Shown here piece by piece: positions 60,901 to 64,000 of a DNA stretch of 64,000 nucleotides (positions are counted from its first letter, which is position 1; the number at the start of each line of letters is the position of its first letter). A program made the position numbers and the translations under genes. Where the stretch lies: contig MU401607.1 in the NCBI GenBank assembly GCA_022579005.1, positions 32,706-96,705 of the forward strand, in the 5' to 3' direction. A model generated the notes under the pieces. It did not search any database, was not told the DNA's origin, and saw only the letters and a program-made list of their open reading frames with translations. The DNA comes from Poronia punctata. Taxonomy: Eukaryota; Ascomycota; Sordariomycetes; Xylariales; Xylariaceae.

Positions 60901-62879
60901 TATAGCCTTTTTTATTATAACTATAATATATTAATTATTTACTTTTAGCTATAAAACTTTTTTTTATATTATTAGTTTTTTTATAAATATAACTTATATT
61001 ATAGTTATTATATTAAAAATTAAAAATAGTTAATTAAAGTTTTTTTATTAAGTTATTACTATTATTAGTATAGTTTAAATAAGTATTTATTATATTTATT
61101 ATATTTAATATAAATAAAAGTTTTTTAATTATATTAAGTTTATATATAGTTAATTTAGCGTTTATATAAGCTATAAGCTTTGCTTAACGTACTATTTTTT
61201 TAACTATTTAGCTATTATTAAGTATACTTATTATTAAGCAAAAGTGCACTTAAATAAAAAGTAACTTATTATAAATTTTATTATAAATAACTTTTTAAGT
61301 TTATAATATATATATTATATTTAATAATAAGCTAAAAAATGCTTTTTTTATATACTATATAAAAATAACTATAATTTTATTAAACTTATATATAAAGTTT
61401 ATAAACAAAATAAATAGCTTATATAATATATTATTATTACTTATAATCTATATTACGCTTTTAAGTAAATTAATTTACTTAAAAACATTTTAATAATATA
61501 AAAAGTTTATTAACGCTTTAAAGTTATTGTTTATTTTTATTATAATATAAGTTATTTATAGCTAGTATAATATTAGCGCTTATTATAGCTAGTACTAAAT
61601 CTTTTAAAGCTTTAAAAAAACTGTTTAATTAGCGTAAACTAAGTATAACTATAATAAAATAATAATTTTATTTTTTACTTTATATAACTTAAAATATAAT
61701 AAGTTAGCTTAAAAAAAAGCGTTTAAAAATATTACTTTAATAGCTACTTTTTATAATATTGCTATATAACTAGTACTTTAGTTTTTATAAAACTTTAAAG
61801 TACTATTTAGCAGCTATATTTTAGTTAACATGCTAATAAGCTTTTAAAAATACTAAAGCGTTATAAATTTAACGCTAGTACTATTTTTAAAGCTAATATT
61901 TAACGCTAAAATATTTTTAGCTAAAAATAAATAGTAAGCATTTTATATACTTTTTTTACTTTTTAAATAAAATCTTAAAGCTAATTTAGTTTAAGTTTAA
62001 GTTTAATATAGTAATGCTATAATAGTTGCTATATTAACTATATATTAACCTTAGCTTTAAGCTATATTATTGCTTATAATATTTTAGCTTTAAATAAGTA
62101 ATAAAGCTTTTATAGCATACTTTTAACTATAAAAGTTAAAGTTAGTAAGTATAGTTTAGTTAAGTATAGCTTTTTTAACCTATTAAGCTTAATTATATAC
62201 TTAAGCAGTCTTTTTAGCTACTTTTTTAAAGCTATATTTAAAATTGTTTACTTTATATATAATAGCTTTTTTATAATAAGTAAGTTTATTAATATATAAG
62301 TTAAAGCTATTTACTACTTTATTAAAACGTTTAACGTTTATTATAATACTACTTACTATGTTTTAAAACTTTTTATATTTTTTATTAATAAAGTTTTTAT
62401 AAATATATTATTTTTTTTAAGCAAAGTTAAAAGTATAAATTAAAATATTTAATAAATGTTTAATATTATTTTAAGTTATAATTATATTTATATGCTATTT
62501 TTACAACTTTATTTACTTTTTTATAACAAGTTTTTACTGCTTATTTGCTGCTTTATAAATAAAGTTAAAGTATTAATTAAGCTTTACTTTTATTTTTTTA
62601 AAATTAAAAGCAATTTAAATATTTTTTATATATTTTTTTAATAATAAAACGTTAAGCTAGCAGCTAAAAGTTATATTAGTACTATTAACTTTAAAAGCAA
62701 CTTTATTATTATTAGCATTGTTAGTGCTTTTATTATTGCTGCTACTTATATAGTTTATATTAGCTATATTATAAACATAATTAGTACTGTTAAATTAATA
62801 AAAAATAAAAGATTTTTAATAATTTTAAAAATTTTAAAAATAACTATTTGCTTGCTATAAAGCTACGTAAATATATATT

Positions 62880-64000
62880 TATACTTTTAGTTTTATAGTA
62901 CTAACGTAGTTTAATATACTAATTAAAGTACGTAAACTTATATTAACTAGTATAGAAAACTTATTAATATATTATATATAAAGTAAAATAAAAAAAAGTA
63001 TTTAAAAGTTTAAAATATATAAAATATAAATAAATATTATATTTAATACTTACTTTTAATTATTTTATATTATTTTTTATATATTAGTACTTTTATTTTA
63101 TATAGTTTACTTATTTTTATAACTAGTAAATTTATATTATCTTTTTTGCTAGCATAATTATTTTTAATTATGCTTTTATACTTTTTACTACTATTATAAA
63201 CTTTATTACTACTTTAACTACTTTAATTAATTTTAACTAGCGTTAATAATCTTTTTTTATTTTATTATAATATTGTTTTACTTATATATTATAAGCTTTT
63301 TATAAAGTAGCTGTTTTTTAAATATGCTAAAAATAAATTAGTACTATTATACTTATTTGTTAATATTATGCTTTTTAAGCTTTAAAGTTAGTATATATTG
63401 CTTAAGTAGTAATTAATAATTACTTAAAAGCTATTATAAAAAAGTTTAGCTTTATATATTTATTGCTATACTTATAATACTTAATTTTTAGTGCTATAAA
63501 TATAAATTAAACTTTTTTTTTTTATAAGTAAGCTTAAATTTAGTTTTAAAATACTATTACGCTATTATATTACTAGCATACTATTAGTACTTTATAATAA
63601 AGCGCTAGCCTTTTTTACGCTTTTTACTTTTTTTTTTAATTAGTTTATAAGTATATTTAGTATATTTTATAGCGTTTATACTTTAAAGCAGCTTAGTACT
63701 AAATAAAAAAAAATAATTGCTATAGCTACTAAGCTTAAGTACTTAATTATATATTTATACTATAAAAGTAAGTAAAGCAAATAAGTTATAATACTAGTTT
63801 ATTATAACTTTATAAAGTATAATTTTTTTAAAGTCTTTATTAACTTTTTTAACTTTATTATTGCTTTATAAATATAGTAGCGTTATAAGCTTAAAAATAA
63901 ACTTGTTAAATTTATATTATTTTATTAATTTTATACTTATAAAGCTAGCGCTATTATTATAAATTTATTTTTTTAAAAATTTAAAAGTATAGCTTATTTT
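62880..64000 (+). repeat. Direct repeat of more than 1.1 kb, copy 2 (cut by window end)
   Basis: Second copy of 56,824-57,947, still matching at the last base of the window. It could be the 3' LTR of a roughly 7-kb element or the next unit of a tandem array. Confidence 0.85.

Larger units (their letters stand above)
56824..64000. repeat. AT-rich RIP island 3
   Basis: Strongly AT-rich, stop-filled sequence running off the right end of the window. The first 60 bases or so (56,824-56,880) are only lightly mutated, then composition drops. The block is built from a repeat whose beginning recurs after 6,056 bp. No RT, transposase or other motif could be recognised, so the class of element is open. 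A 61-codon frame at 62,456 is Leu/Tyr/Phe/Lys-only and not credible. Confidence 0.88.

Noticed and set aside
62456..62641. 61-codon frame in island 3
   Set aside because: It is made of Leu, Tyr, Phe, Lys and Ile only, as random AT-rich DNA would give.

Overview
The window looks like a filamentous ascomycete (Pezizomycotina) chromosome with a two-compartment genome. The evidence is short introns (51-101 bp) with GTAAGT/GTATGT-type donors, CTAAC/CTGAC-type branch sites and AG acceptors; small fungal secreted proteins; a fungal sterol C-14 reductase; and three blocks of extremely AT-rich sequence whose differences between repeat copies are nearly all C/T and G/A transitions, the signature of repeat-induced point mutation (RIP). 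I cannot name genus or species.

Layout. 1-14,360: AT-rich island 1, containing a RIP-destroyed Ty3/gypsy-type relic on the + strand (zinc knuckle, protease, RT and RNase H remnants in order) and several tandem repeats. 14,361-30,345: gene-bearing block with a two-exon RNase H gene (-), a three-exon ToxD-like oxidoreductase (+), a disordered basic protein (-), and about 6 kb with no recognisable gene. 30,346-37,861: AT-rich island 2, a single LTR retrotransposon (two 160-bp LTRs, 5-bp target duplication, gypsy RT and RNase H relics on the - strand). It sits inside a PD-(D/E)XK nuclease-like gene whose halves (29,646-30,345 and 37,867-38,509) read in one frame across the empty site. 38,510-56,823: second gene-bearing block with an SDR pseudogene, an APH-type phosphotransferase, an unknown 176-aa protein, a secreted ADP-ribosyltransferase-like protein, a six-cysteine secreted protein, a four-exon ornithine-decarboxylase-like gene and a three-exon ERG24-type sterol reductase. 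56,824-64,000: AT-rich island 3, with a repeat of more than 1.1 kb recurring at a distance of about 6.05 kb.

How it fits together. The genes do not form an obvious biosynthetic cluster. Several (secreted ADP-ribosyltransferase, cysteine-rich secreted protein, divergent decarboxylase, broken SDR and nuclease-like genes) are of the accessory kind often found beside RIP islands. Only the sterol reductase is a clear housekeeping-type enzyme, and it lies about 0.9 kb from island 3. Intergenic DNA in the second block is strikingly enriched in the octamer TACGAGTA/TACTCGTA. All gene models were deduced by eye from reading frames and splice signals; none was checked against transcripts or databases.
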